Assembly: GCA_026394025.1 (NCBI GenBank)
Contig: JAPKZC010000426.1
Coordinates: forward strand, 1 to 14,440
From: Candidatus Solibacter sp.
GTDB taxonomy: Bacteria; Acidobacteriota; Terriglobia; Bryobacterales; Bryobacteraceae
Direction of reading: 5' to 3'
Length of the DNA: 14,440 bases
The notes below the pieces were generated by a model. The model ran no database searches and was not told where the DNA came from. It worked only from the letters and a program-made list of their open reading frames with translations. Below, piece after piece: positions 1-8,176 of the stretch. Both the position numbers and the translations under genes were made by a program. Position 1 is the stretch's first letter; each line of letters starts with the position of its first letter.

Positions 1-168
1 AACCCCGGCCGAATCCAGCTCCACAAAACCTGTACCATGGAAGAGACGCACTTTGGCTCCGTCCGCCTCGTGCCGGTCGATGTGCAAGCGGGCTCCACTG
101 GCGAGCACCGCGTACTCCCCCGCCCAGGCGGCACCGGCCAACAGCAAGAACAGTCCAAGTAGACGCAT
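1..168 (-). CDS. Secreted protein, N-terminal fragment (possible lytic transglycosylase)
   Basis: The reverse strand opens with ATG at 168 and stays open for 56 codons to the left edge, so only the N-terminus is present. It begins MRLLGLFLLLAGAAWAGEYA: a short positive n-region, a leucine/alanine-rich core and an AWA-like signal peptidase site, so export is likely. An AGGA lies four bases upstream of the ATG. The mature part reads as a small beta-rich stretch (YAVLASGARLHIDRHE, then VRLFHGTGFVEL). From memory, this resembles the leader region of acidobacterial SLT-type lytic transglycosylases, but no catalytic domain is visible, so the enzymatic call is inference. It is divergent from the glycogen phosphorylase gene, with 97 bases between the two starts. 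Confidence 0.6.
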   Translation of the reverse strand, partial: MRLLGLFLLLAGAAWAGEYAVLASGARLHIDRHEADGAKVRLFHGTGFVELDSAGV

Positions 169-265
169 TCGATCCTATTACATTGTGACGCAATTTCCGC
201 TCGAAGCGTGTAGTCGTAGTCCAAAGAAGCCGATCTGCTATCTTGAAGGTTAACTTTACCCTGGT

Positions 266-2818
266 ATGCCGTTTCACATTCAGCCACTCCGCGAATTTCT
301 CGTTCGCCCCAGCTTGCCTGACTCGTTGTCTCGTTTGACGGAGTTGGCCTACAACATCCTCTGGAGTTGGGAACCCATCATCCGTTCCGTGTTTCGCCGC
401 CTCGACCCTGCGATGTGGAGGGACTGCGGGTACAACCCGGTGCTGATGCTGGGCCGCGTCCCGCAGGCCACACTGCAAAGGGCCTCCGCCGATCCGCGCT
501 ACCTGGCGCTCTATCGTTCGGCTTGCGCCGCCTACGATGCGCGGGTGCGCAAGGGTCCGGCGCCGGCCGATGGCAAACTGATTGCCTATTTCTCCGCGGA
601 ATACGGGCTTACGGAGTGCCTGCCGGTCTATTCGGGCGGCCTGGGGATCCTCTCCGGCGACCACTTGAAGTCTTCGAGCGACCAGGACTATCCGTTGATT
701 GGTCTGGGGCTGCTCTACCAGCAGGGCTATTTCCGGCAACTGCTGAATCCCGACGGATGGCAGCAGGAACGCTATCCCATAAACGACTTTTACACTTTGC
801 CGCTGGAAACTGTGAAAGATACGGCCGGCCAGGATCTTAAGGTCTCGGTGAGACTGCCCACGGGCGATGTCTTCATTCAAATCTGGAAGCTCGGCGTCGG
901 GCGCATCACCCTGTTCCTGCTGGATACCAACATTCCGGAAAACGTGCTGCCGCAGGACCGCGATATCACCGATTCCCTGTACGGCGGCGATATCGACACC
1001 CGGATCCGCCAGGAACTGGTGCTCGGCATCGGCGGCATGCGCGCATTGCAGGCCATGGGGCTCAAGCCGACCGTGTTCCACATGAATGAAGGCCATTCCG
1101 CCTTCCTCGCGCTGGAACAGATCCGGCTCCACATGCGCGATGACAAGCTCTCCTTCGAAGAGGCCCTGGAGGCCGCCCGCGCCAGCAACGTTTTCACTAC
1201 CCACACCCCCGTACCGGCCGGCATTGACCTGTTCGATCCCGGCACAATGTACCACTACTTTTCCGGGTACTGCGCCGAAGTCGGCGTGGATTTCCAGCAG
1301 CTTATGGCGCTGGGGCGCCGCAACTGTTTCAACCGCGACGAGCGTTTCTCTATGGCGGTACTGGCCCTCAGCACCTCCTCGTACCGCAACGCGGTGAGCC
1401 GTCTGCACCGCGAGGTCTCCCAGGAGATGTTCCACGACTTGTGGCCGGAACTCCCGCTGTGGGAGGTGCCAATCACGTCGATCACCAATGGCGTGCACCT
1501 GCCGAGCTGGCTGAACGGCAACCTCTCGTTGCTCTACGATCAGTACCTGGATCCGGACTGGCGCGAGCGCTTCAACGACCCCGCCACCTGGCGGCAGATC
1601 GAGGACATTCCGGATGAGGAACTGCTCGAGGCGCACCGCCGGCGCAAGCGGCGCCTGGTTTCGTTCGTGCGGTCGCGCCAGCATTCCTCCGCGCTCCGAC
1701 GCCAGGCGTCCTCGCTCGAAGTGCGGCGCGGCGGCGAAGTCCTGGACCCCAACGCATTGACCATCGGTTTCGCCCGCCGCTTTGCCACCTACAAGCGTGC
1801 CACCTTGCTATTCCGCGATGTCGAGCGCCTCAAGCGCATCCTGCTGAATAACGATATGCCGGTGCAGATCGTCATCGCCGGCAAGGCGCATCCCAAGGAC
1901 CAGCCCGGCAAATCCTATATCCGCGAGGTAGTGCTGCTTTCGCGCGATCCGGAACTCTGGAAGCACGTCGTCTTCGTGGAAGACTACGATATGAAAGTCG
2001 GGCGCGAACTGGTGCAGGGGGTCGACGTCTGGCTCAACAATCCACGGCGCGGTGAAGAGGCTTGCGGCACTAGCGGCATGAAAGCGGCCATCAACGGCGT
2101 GCTCAACCTCAGTATTCTGGACGGCTGGTTCGACGAAGCCTACGAGACCTCCGGCGGCTGGGCCATCGGCGAACGCGAGACTTACAGCGACGATCAGGAC
2201 GCACTCCACGCCAGCGCCATCTACTCCCTGCTCGAAAATGAAATCGTCCCCATGTTCTACGAGCGCCGCGAACAGACGCCGCGCGAGTGGATGCGCCGCG
2301 TCAAGCAATCCCTCACTCACATCAGCCCAGCCTTCGATTGCCGCCGCATGGTGCACGAGTACATGACCGAGTTGTACGAGCCCGCCCACTCCGGTCACTT
2401 GCGCATGCGCAAGGCGGACTATAGCCTCAGCCGCGAAAAAACCTTGTGGAACGCACGCGTCCGCGAGGTGTGGGACCGTGTGCGCTTTGTCGATGCCGGG
2501 CCCGGACCAAGTGGTTCGCTGGACAGCGGCAGGGCCGTTACCCTGCGCGCCGCCATCGATCTGGCGGGTCTGGCTCCGAGCGATGTGCGCGCGGAGGTGG
2601 TGATCGGCCGCGTAGATTCCAATGGCCACCTCGGAGAAACCGAGGTGATGGTGTTGCCCTTCGTGGAGCAGCAGGGGGCGGCGGCGGTCTTCGCCAGGGA
2701 CATCATTCCGGAACGTACCGGACGGCTGGGCTACGCCTTGCGCGTCAGCCCCAATCACTACGACGATCCCCTCACCCGCCCGTGCGCCAGCTTGATGAAA
2801 TGGAGTTCGCTGGGGTAG
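266..2818 (+). CDS. glgP: Alpha-glucan (glycogen) phosphorylase, GT35 family
   Basis: This 850-aa cytoplasmic enzyme should release glucose-1-phosphate from the ends of glycogen or maltodextrin using inorganic phosphate and pyridoxal phosphate. Its length and its DUF3417-like N-terminal domain (about residues 12-125) match the alpha-glucan phosphorylase subfamily of bacteria such as Mycobacterium and Thermotoga rather than the animal type. Visible family motifs are SAEYGL at 110, GGLGILSGDHLKSSSD at 124-139, HMNEGHSAFL from 272, FTTHTPVPAGID, ITNGVHLPSW, ARRFATYKR ending at 511 (phosphate site) and EACGTSGMKAAINGVLNLS, in which Lys606 is the expected PLP-binding lysine. The start is the first ATG before the conserved N-terminal domain. 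The nearest Shine-Dalgarno-like element (GAAGG, 245-249) is 16 bases away, which is loose. No other glycogen genes are adjacent. Nothing suggests inactivation. Confidence 0.95.
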   Translation: MPFHIQPLREFLVRPSLPDSLSRLTELAYNILWSWEPIIRSVFRRLDPAMWRDCGYNPVLMLGRVPQATLQRASADPRYLALYRSACAAYDARVRKGPAPADGKLIAYFSAEYGLTECLPVYSGGLGILSGDHLKSSSDQDYPLIGLGLLYQQGYFRQLLNPDGWQQERYPINDFYTLPLETVKDTAGQDLKVSVRLPTGDVFIQIWKLGVGRITLFLLDTNIPENVLPQDRDITDSLYGGDIDTRIRQELVLGIGGMRALQAMGLKPTVFHMNEGHSAFLALEQIRLHMRDDKLSFEEALEAARASNVFTTHTPVPAGIDLFDPGTMYHYFSGYCAEVGVDFQQLMALGRRNCFNRDERFSMAVLALSTSSYRNAVSRLHREVSQEMFHDLWPELPLWEVPITSITNGVHLPSWLNGNLSLLYDQYLDPDWRERFNDPATWRQIEDIPDEELLEAHRRRKRRLVSFVRSRQHSSALRRQASSLEVRRGGEVLDPNALTIGFARRFATYKRATLLFRDVERLKRILLNNDMPVQIVIAGKAHPKDQPGKSYIREVVLLSRDPELWKHVVFVEDYDMKVGRELVQGVDVWLNNPRRGEEACGTSGMKAAINGVLNLSILDGWFDEAYETSGGWAIGERETYSDDQDALHASAIYSLLENEIVPMFYERREQTPREWMRRVKQSLTHISPAFDCRRMVHEYMTELYEPAHSGHLRMRKADYSLSREKTLWNARVREVWDRVRFVDAGPGPSGSLDSGRAVTLRAAIDLAGLAPSDVRAEVVIGRVDSNGHLGETEVMVLPFVEQQGAAAVFARDIIPERTGRLGYALRVSPNHYDDPLTRPCASLMKWSSLG

Positions 2819-3076
2819 GCGTTTGCGGATGGGCGTGCAAACCATGTCCGTTCCGTGGTACATATGTATTTGAAGCAGAGGCGGGTTCCGTCCTGTTGTT
2901 TCTTAAACCTTCGGAATTCCCGTCAAGCCCCTCTGGTAATCCCACGACACAACTGTTGTCGCGGGGTCTGTCTCGCGGCCTCGTGGGAGCGATCGGCATT
3001 TTGATGACTGGCGCGCGACGTTCTGATCGTAATTAAGAAGCGTTCTTTTCCCTCATTAGCACGGAGTAACTTCCCC

Positions 3077-3565
3077 ATGGACAGCGATCGCAAGTACAGA
3101 CAGAACGGGTACATGGACTCGGGCGAGAGCAAGAGCTTTCGCGACGACCGGTCCAAACCGCAGGGCCCGCGTCCTCCCTTGGACGTGACCGGCCCCCGTC
3201 TCCCCAGACTGGTGCAGCACGTCGCCGCTTCGCGGTGTTTCAACTGCGCCACCACCATGCCCCCGGAAACGGATATGGCGGGCAACTGCCCGAAGTGCAA
3301 CGCGGAGCTTCACTGTTGTAAACAGTGCTCCCATTTCGAGCCGTCTACGCGGTTTCAGTGCCTCAAGCCCATTCCGGTGCGCATCCCCGTGAAGGACAAG
3401 GCCAACGATTGCATTTCGTTTACACCGCGGGTGACCGTAGCGCGCGACGGCACGGCAGGCCCCTCGGCGCCGCCCCCTTCCTCACCCACCAACTCCGGCC
3501 CCCCGGCGCCGCGCAACGCCGACGACGCCCGCAGCGCCTTCGACAAGCTCTTCAGAAAGTTATAA
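3077..3565 (+). CDS. Cysteine-rich zinc-ribbon-like hypothetical protein
   Basis: This 162-aa soluble protein has no signal peptide or membrane segment. A polar, basic N-terminus (1-50) is followed by a cysteine-rich core with nine cysteines at 54, 57, 71, 74, 80, 81, 84, 95 and 112. CFNC (54-57) with CPKC (71-74) has the spacing of a zinc ribbon. CCKQC (80-84) with Cys95 and Cys112 could form a second metal site. A proline/serine-rich linker (about 120-147) leads to a short charged helix ending DKLFRKL. CGGAG lies ten bases before the ATG at 3077, supporting this start; an in-frame ATG at 3113 is possible. It follows glgP after 258 bases and converges with the HgdB-like gene. The likely role is metal-dependent protein or nucleic-acid binding; no specific function is recognised. 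Confidence 0.8.
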   Translation: MDSDRKYRQNGYMDSGESKSFRDDRSKPQGPRPPLDVTGPRLPRLVQHVAASRCFNCATTMPPETDMAGNCPKCNAELHCCKQCSHFEPSTRFQCLKPIPVRIPVKDKANDCISFTPRVTVARDGTAGPSAPPPSSPTNSGPPAPRNADDARSAFDKLFRKL

Positions 3566-3708
3566 ACCGGCCTCTGGTAATGCCCGGTCGTGACGGGAAA
3601 GACATGCCCGGCGATTTCTTGCCAAATAGGCGGAAAGTACGCCCACCTCTGAGGAGTTAGAGCGGCGCCGGGAGATCGTGGACCGGATGCGCCAGTGGCC
3701 TTCCGCCC

Positions 3709-5019
3709 TTACGCCACCTTCTTCTGGTACGTCCGCGCTAACTCCATGTACACCCCCAGATCCCGATCCAGGTCCGCTTGCGTGCCGTCGAAGTAGAAAT
3801 TGCGGATCGGCAGCCCGCCCAGATCGCGGCTGATGCGCGGATAAATCGCCTCGCACACGATGCCGTTCATGCATGTGAACGGGCTGATGTCGATGATTCC
3901 CGCCGCCCCCTTCTTCGCCAGGTACACCACCTTGCCAACATTCAGCACCATCTCCCCGAACGCGCCCTCGCGCGGCAAATATGGACGCGCGCATTCCAGC
4001 ACTTCGTAGATATCGGGCTCCTCACGGCCCACGAAATCGTCCTTGAAGGGGTCTACCAGCACGTGCTCGTCGTGCTTCTGCACGCGCTTGCGCACCCACG
4101 CGCCCAGCGCCTCCAACGTCCACAGCCGGCCTTCCAGCTTCAGTTTCCGGAAGTGCTCCGAGTTGGTGTACCAGATCCACTCCACGATATCGCTCAGCCA
4201 CGCCTCCGCGCCGTATTGCTCTAGTGCAGCCACCAGGTTGTCGTTGCTGAAGTTGTTCAGCCGGCAGAAAATCTCGCCCACGGTCCCGATCAGTGGCTGC
4301 GACTTGTCACGCCGCGCCTCCAGCCTGCGAAAACGGTCCCGGCAGCGCACCATGCAATCGCGCAGCGCCTGTAACTGCACGCCGGGCTCGGCGGGCGTTT
4401 GCTCCAGTGTGCGGCAGAGATCGGCCAGCGAATCCTCATACGTCTGCTCGCTGTCGCCGCGCTTCTCTTCATAAGGACGCCACATCAGCAGGAGTTTCTG
4501 CAAGAGGTCGGCGGCCAGCAGCGCGCGCCAGCCGGTGCGTACGAAGGCGCCGGCCAGCGTCCCCAGGCCATCGTACGCGTTCTGGCTGGTGGGCGAGAGA
4601 ATCTCCACTTCGGCGTACCCATTGGCGTCCAGAATTTGCCGCAGGTACGGCGCGTATTGCCCGAACCGGCACGGACCTTGCGCCGTCGGCATAAAAAGTG
4701 CGATCCGCTTTTTATCAATGGCCGGATTCTCCACCACCTTCATGAAGTCGCCCACCGTCACCTTCGCCGGATAGCATTCGTCGCCCGACGTGTAGCGCGC
4801 ACCCAGTTCGCGCGTCCGGTTGTCGGAGGGCGGCGTGGGTTCGGCCTCCAGGCCAATCGCCCGGAAAGCGCTGGCGAAGGCCCGCGCGCTGCCATACGCC
4901 ATCGGCGGAATGTAGATGCGCTTCCCCTTTAGTGGGTGGTCGTTGGTGTTGTCTGGGTCTCCGCCTGGGGTATCGCTTGGGGCTTCGATGACGAGGTCTC
5001 CGTCGTAGATTGGTAGCAT
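3709..5019 (-). CDS. HgdB-like iron-sulfur protein (2-hydroxyacyl-CoA dehydratase D-component-like, COG3581 type)
   Basis: This 436-aa protein resembles the C-terminal module of the large fused acyl-CoA dehydratase activase-related proteins. Four cysteines sit in family-like motifs and are candidate iron-sulfur ligands: Cys82 (GDECYPAK), Cys117 (QGPCRFGQY), and Cys383 and Cys389 (FTCMNGIVCEAIYPR). GKRIYIPPMAYGSARAFA at 32-49 looks like the start of the folded domain; the first 30 residues are acidic, proline-rich and probably a linker. There is no signal peptide or membrane helix. The ATG at 5019 lies inside the end of the upstream activase gene, 91 bases before that gene stops, and has its own AAAGGA eight bases upstream. 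It is expected to work with the activase as a redox pair. The substrate is unknown; dehydration or reduction of a CoA thioester is only one possibility. Confidence 0.85.
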   Translation of the reverse strand: MLPIYDGDLVIEAPSDTPGGDPDNTNDHPLKGKRIYIPPMAYGSARAFASAFRAIGLEAEPTPPSDNRTRELGARYTSGDECYPAKVTVGDFMKVVENPAIDKKRIALFMPTAQGPCRFGQYAPYLRQILDANGYAEVEILSPTSQNAYDGLGTLAGAFVRTGWRALLAADLLQKLLLMWRPYEEKRGDSEQTYEDSLADLCRTLEQTPAEPGVQLQALRDCMVRCRDRFRRLEARRDKSQPLIGTVGEIFCRLNNFSNDNLVAALEQYGAEAWLSDIVEWIWYTNSEHFRKLKLEGRLWTLEALGAWVRKRVQKHDEHVLVDPFKDDFVGREEPDIYEVLECARPYLPREGAFGEMVLNVGKVVYLAKKGAAGIIDISPFTCMNGIVCEAIYPRISRDLGGLPIRNFYFDGTQADLDRDLGVYMELARTYQKKVA

Positions 5020-8018
5020 CGCAGAATTCCTTTGCTGTCGAGGTACGCTTCGCAGCGCGTCATGTACCCGGCGTCGTTGCCGTGGCCGTCAAACTGCAAA
5101 ATCAGCAGCGGCGCACCGGCAGCTTCCCGCGCGAAGTGCTTGATGTAGCTGTCCGGCCCGCACTTGAAGTTGGTCAGGTAGATCATGTGCAGGTTGGGCT
5201 TTTCCGAGGCGATGCGCGCCGCCTCCAGAATTTTGCGGCCCGAGAGCCAGAACATGTTGGCGTGCAGTTCAGAGAGCGGCTCGTTCCCCGTTACCAGGAA
5301 ATCCAGCGGAATCACGTTGGCCCCGTAGCGGTGGCGCAGCTTGCGCGGGATGTCGCAATTCACCCCGCGATCGTACATGTTGTACCCGCGCCCGGCTAGC
5401 ACGATCCCCGGCTCGCCGCTCGCTTCCAGTGCGGCCAAAGCCTTGCGTCCGGCCTCGATCAGGCGTTCCTGGAACTTGCGCTGCTCCGTATACGCGCCGT
5501 CCACCGCGCGGTCGCTGGCGCGCCTGGTCACACCCAACCGCCGCATCGTCTCGGCCAGCGCCTTCTTGATCTGCTCCGGTCCCAGGCGGAAATGCAAAGT
5601 GGGCGTGAGGAAGGTGGGCGCATGCGCTTCCAGTCCCGGCGCCGATTTCAGCACCCACGGCAGTGTCTGGTTCCACGGGCAGTAGTGCGACGCGCAGCCA
5701 TCCTCGCCCGCCTCCGCGTCCGCCATCACGGGCAGCCAGACGTAGTCCACACCCGCCGTCGTCAGTGCCTGCACATGCCCGTGTGCCACCTGCACCGGAT
5801 AACACGGCTCCGCCACCGAGAGTTCGATGCCGCCCGCCGAAATCCGCGGATCGGTCACCGGCGAAAGCACCGTCTCCAGGCCGAGTTCGGCGAAATAGCG
5901 TTTCCAGAACGGTAGCCGGTCCAGCATCGACATGGCCCGCGGCAGGCCGATCTTGAACTTCCCGCCCGCCACCGTGGGCAGCGCTTCGAGCAACCCCTCG
6001 CGATAGGCGAACAGATCTTCGATCACCGGCTTGCGGCCCGTCGTCGAGGGCTTGCGGAACTTGTCGGAGCACTTGTCGCCCCAGAAGCTCTTCTGCCCCT
6101 CGATGACGAATTCCTTCATGTCGCACAGGTTGCTGCACGCCTTGCACACGAAATCGCGCGTCGTGAGTTCCAGCTTGTGCAGATCGTAGCCGCGGAAACG
6201 GCTCTCCCCCTGCGTCGCCACGTGCCAATGGCGCGCGATCAGCGCCATCCCAATTGCCCCCATCACCCCGTTGTACGGCGGTACCGTGATCTTCTTCCCC
6301 AGCAGGCTGGCGAACGCCGCCGTCACCGCATCGTTGTACGCCGTCCCCCCCTGGAAGTAGATCACCTTGCCGATCTTGCGTCCGCGCACCACCCGATTCA
6401 GGTAGTTCAGCGCGATCGAGTACGCCAGACCCGCCACCAGATGCGGCACCGTCTCGCCCTTGTGCATCCACCCGGTGACGTCGCGTTCCATGAACACCGT
6501 GCAGCGCTCGCCAAGGCGCGTGGGGTTCTGCGCGCTCAGCGCCAGCCGCGCGAATTCACCCTTGATGCTGATCCCGAGTTTCTCCGCCTGCTCTTCCAGG
6601 AAAGAGCCCGTGCCCGCCGCGCACGCTTCGTTCATGGCGAAATCCACTACCACGCCGTTCTCGATCGAGATGAACTTCGAATCCTGCCCGCCGATCTCGA
6701 AAATCGTGTCCACCGGCTCGCCGCCCAGTGTGCTGCTGATGTGGATCGCGCCCGTCTTGTGCGCCGTGATTTCATCGTTCACCACATCCGCGCCCACAAA
6801 CTCGGCAATCAGTTCGCGCCCGCTGCCCGTGGTCCCTACGCCGCATACCTTCAGCCGGCTGCCCCAGATGCGCTCCACTTCGGCCAGTCCCTGCTGCACC
6901 GCCTCGATCGGCCGCCCCGCCGTGCGCAGATACACGTCGTGGATCACCGTGCCGAACTCGTCGATCACCACCACGTTGGTGGATACCGACCCGATGTCCA
7001 GGCCAAGGTAGGCTGCGATCGGACCATCATTGACCGGCGGCACATACATCCCCACCCGGTCGCGCAACTGCACCACGTTCTCCGTGGAGAGCGGCTTTGT
7101 GTCCTGTATGCTCTCCTCCACATCGTGCTGCCGCAAGCGGTGCACATCCAGAATGGAACGTTTGCGCTGCTCCTCCGCCTCCAGAATCGCCGTGCCGATG
7201 GCCCCGCACCAGGCATATTCCTCGGGCACGAAGAGCTGTTCCGCGGTGAGTGAGAAGGCCTCGCGCAACGCCCCCACCACGCCGGCATTCTGCGACACCG
7301 CGCCGATCAGCGCCACGCGCGCTTCCACAGGCCGCCCCTTCCCCACCGCGCTCTTGAAGTTGCGCGCCACCGCATCGCACAACCCGCGCAGAATCTCAGC
7401 CGGCGAATAGCCCTTCTGCTGCGCGTGGATCATGTCGCTCTTGGCGAACACGCTGCACCGTCCCGCGATCCGTGCCGCGCAACCCGCGCTGCACACCAGG
7501 TCGCCCACCTCTTCCACCGAATACTGCATGCGCAGCGCCTGCTGGTCCAGAAACGACCCGGTGCCGGCCGCGCACTCCCCCGAGCGGTCGTAATCCTGGA
7601 TCCCGCCGTTTTCCAGCCTAATGTACTTGGAACTCTCGCCGCCCAGTTCGAACACCGTGCGCACCTGCGGGTACCAGGCCGCGATCATGCGCGCAATTGC
7701 CTTGAATTCGTTCTCGAAAAACAGGCCCAGCACCTTGGCGATGGTCCGGCTGCCGCTGCCCGTCACCCGTATGCCTTCCACGCGATCCTCTGGGATGATC
7801 TCGTAGAGCTCGCGCAGCAGGTCGTAGGTGGATTGGATCGGGCTGCCTGAGATGCGGCGGTAATCGGAAAGCAGCAGCGGACGGTCGTCTAGCGAGATCA
7901 GGCGGAACTCCGGATGCGCCCCGCAAACCGCTTCCAGCGTCGCCCGGTCCGCCGGTTTACCCAAGGCGGCAAGCTTAAGGCTGATTGCCCCGATGTCCAG
8001 ACCGATATTAATGCCCAT
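4929..8018 (-). CDS. Acyl-CoA dehydratase activase-related protein: two BcrAD/BadFG ATPase domains plus DUF2229-like region
   Basis: This 1029-aa cytoplasmic protein should couple ATP hydrolysis to low-potential electron transfer, as HgdC-type activators do. ATPase domain 1 (about 1-285) starts GLDIGAISLKLAA, then GGESSKYI and GECAAGTGSFLD. ATPase domain 2 (about 335-590) has GLDIGSVSTNVVVID, GTTGSGREL, GGQDSKFI and EACAAGTGSFLE. Each domain keeps both activator cysteines: 149/188 in domain 1 and 466/506 in domain 2, at 39-40 residue spacing as in HgdC. One polypeptide may therefore form the pseudo-dimer that holds one 4Fe-4S cluster. The remainder (about 600-990) is DUF2229/COG3580-like, with CKACSNLC (Cys625/628/632) and Cys739, 775, 780, 953 and 989. 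The tail after about residue 992 is Thr/Ser/Pro/Gln-rich and low-complexity. In many bacteria this module and the next gene are one protein of roughly 1400 residues; here they are separate. Confidence 0.9.
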   Translation of the reverse strand: MGINIGLDIGAISLKLAALGKPADRATLEAVCGAHPEFRLISLDDRPLLLSDYRRISGSPIQSTYDLLRELYEIIPEDRVEGIRVTGSGSRTIAKVLGLFFENEFKAIARMIAAWYPQVRTVFELGGESSKYIRLENGGIQDYDRSGECAAGTGSFLDQQALRMQYSVEEVGDLVCSAGCAARIAGRCSVFAKSDMIHAQQKGYSPAEILRGLCDAVARNFKSAVGKGRPVEARVALIGAVSQNAGVVGALREAFSLTAEQLFVPEEYAWCGAIGTAILEAEEQRKRSILDVHRLRQHDVEESIQDTKPLSTENVVQLRDRVGMYVPPVNDGPIAAYLGLDIGSVSTNVVVIDEFGTVIHDVYLRTAGRPIEAVQQGLAEVERIWGSRLKVCGVGTTGSGRELIAEFVGADVVNDEITAHKTGAIHISSTLGGEPVDTIFEIGGQDSKFISIENGVVVDFAMNEACAAGTGSFLEEQAEKLGISIKGEFARLALSAQNPTRLGERCTVFMERDVTGWMHKGETVPHLVAGLAYSIALNYLNRVVRGRKIGKVIYFQGGTAYNDAVTAAFASLLGKKITVPPYNGVMGAIGMALIARHWHVATQGESRFRGYDLHKLELTTRDFVCKACSNLCDMKEFVIEGQKSFWGDKCSDKFRKPSTTGRKPVIEDLFAYREGLLEALPTVAGGKFKIGLPRAMSMLDRLPFWKRYFAELGLETVLSPVTDPRISAGGIELSVAEPCYPVQVAHGHVQALTTAGVDYVWLPVMADAEAGEDGCASHYCPWNQTLPWVLKSAPGLEAHAPTFLTPTLHFRLGPEQIKKALAETMRRLGVTRRASDRAVDGAYTEQRKFQERLIEAGRKALAALEASGEPGIVLAGRGYNMYDRGVNCDIPRKLRHRYGANVIPLDFLVTGNEPLSELHANMFWLSGRKILEAARIASEKPNLHMIYLTNFKCGPDSYIKHFAREAAGAPLLILQFDGHGNDAGYMTRCEAYLDSKGILRCYQSTTETSSSKPQAIPQAETQTTPTTTH
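5028..5033 (-). promoter_or_regulatory. Internal Shine-Dalgarno site for the HgdB-like gene
   Basis: AAAGGA on the minus strand lies within the last codons of the upstream activase gene, where it encodes Lys-Gly. It is eight bases before the ATG at 5019. This near-ideal spacing favours independent, translationally coupled initiation of the second gene over frameshift fusion of the two. Confidence 0.65.
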
Positions 8019-8067
8019 TTTGGTCCAGTTTCACCCAAAGGTGCGGCAAGTTCAAGCAAAACAGACC

Positions 8068-8097
8068 TAAATAGCTGAATCGGGCATCGACCTGCAA
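8068..8097 (-). promoter_or_regulatory. Candidate sigma-70-type promoter for the activase operon
   Basis: On the minus strand TTGCAG (8097-8092) and TATTTA (8073-8068) are separated by 18 bases, giving a predicted start near 8061 and a leader of about 43 bases before the ATG at 8018. Each box departs from consensus, so this is a weak call based only on spacing and position. Confidence 0.3.
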
Positions 8098-8116
8098 TTA
8101 AACGGGGTTGAGTGGG

Positions 8117-8133
8117 ACCGGCCTTCCGCCGGT
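8117..8133. repeat. Inverted repeat in a divergent promoter region (possible operator)
   Basis: ACCGGC (8117-8122) and GCCGGT (8128-8133) are perfect inverted arms around CTTCC. The repeat lies between the candidate minus-strand promoter (8068-8097) and the plus-strand extended -10 box (8162-8170), where a shared regulator could bind. A six-base GC-rich arm can also arise by chance in DNA of this composition. Confidence 0.35.
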
Positions 8134-8161
8134 CATCCCCTCTCACTTTGCGCCTAATTCC

Positions 8162-8170
8162 TGCTATAGT
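8162..8170 (+). promoter_or_regulatory. Extended -10 promoter element, predicted leaderless start
   Basis: TGCTATAGT matches the extended -10 form (TGn followed by a TATAAT-like box). If the last T of the box is -7, transcription would start at 8177, which is the A of the ATG of the small gene. No convincing -35 box is present, as is common for extended -10 promoters, and no Shine-Dalgarno sequence precedes the ATG. Confidence 0.5.
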
Positions 8171-8176
8171 AGTGAG

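Noticed and set aside
1808..2863. Long open frame (351 codons) antisense to the glycogen phosphorylase gene
   Set aside because: The opposite strand encodes a fully conserved GT35 enzyme with all its motifs. Long antisense frames are expected in such GC-rich coding DNA, and no ribosome-binding site or domain is visible.
2819..3076. Intergenic region with the small palindrome ACAAC-T-GTTGT (2949-2959)
   Set aside because: The arms are only five bases, with no promoter or terminator context that makes the palindrome meaningful. No gene, RNA or convincing -35/-10 pair was found here.
3629..3708. Coding-like charged stretch (EELERRREIVDRMRQWP) between two convergent genes
   Set aside because: It reads like a protein helix but has a stop just upstream, no start codon or ribosome-binding site in front, and no family match. 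It could be a gene remnant or chance, so it is not annotated.
4929..5040. Programmed -1 frameshift joining the activase and the HgdB-like protein
   Set aside because: The frames are correctly related for a -1 shift, but no X-XXY-YYZ slippery heptamer was found in the overlap, and a well-placed Shine-Dalgarno before ATG 5019 explains expression more simply. Kept only as an alternative.
6177..7253. Long open frame (358 codons) on the plus strand inside the activase gene
   Set aside because: It is a shadow of the conserved two-domain ATPase. The translation is His/Arg/Ala-rich with no recognisable fold.
8108..8176. TTG-initiated extension of the 80-aa small gene
   Set aside because: It would put the extended -10 element inside the coding region, begins with no ribosome-binding site, and the added residues look like non-coding translation.
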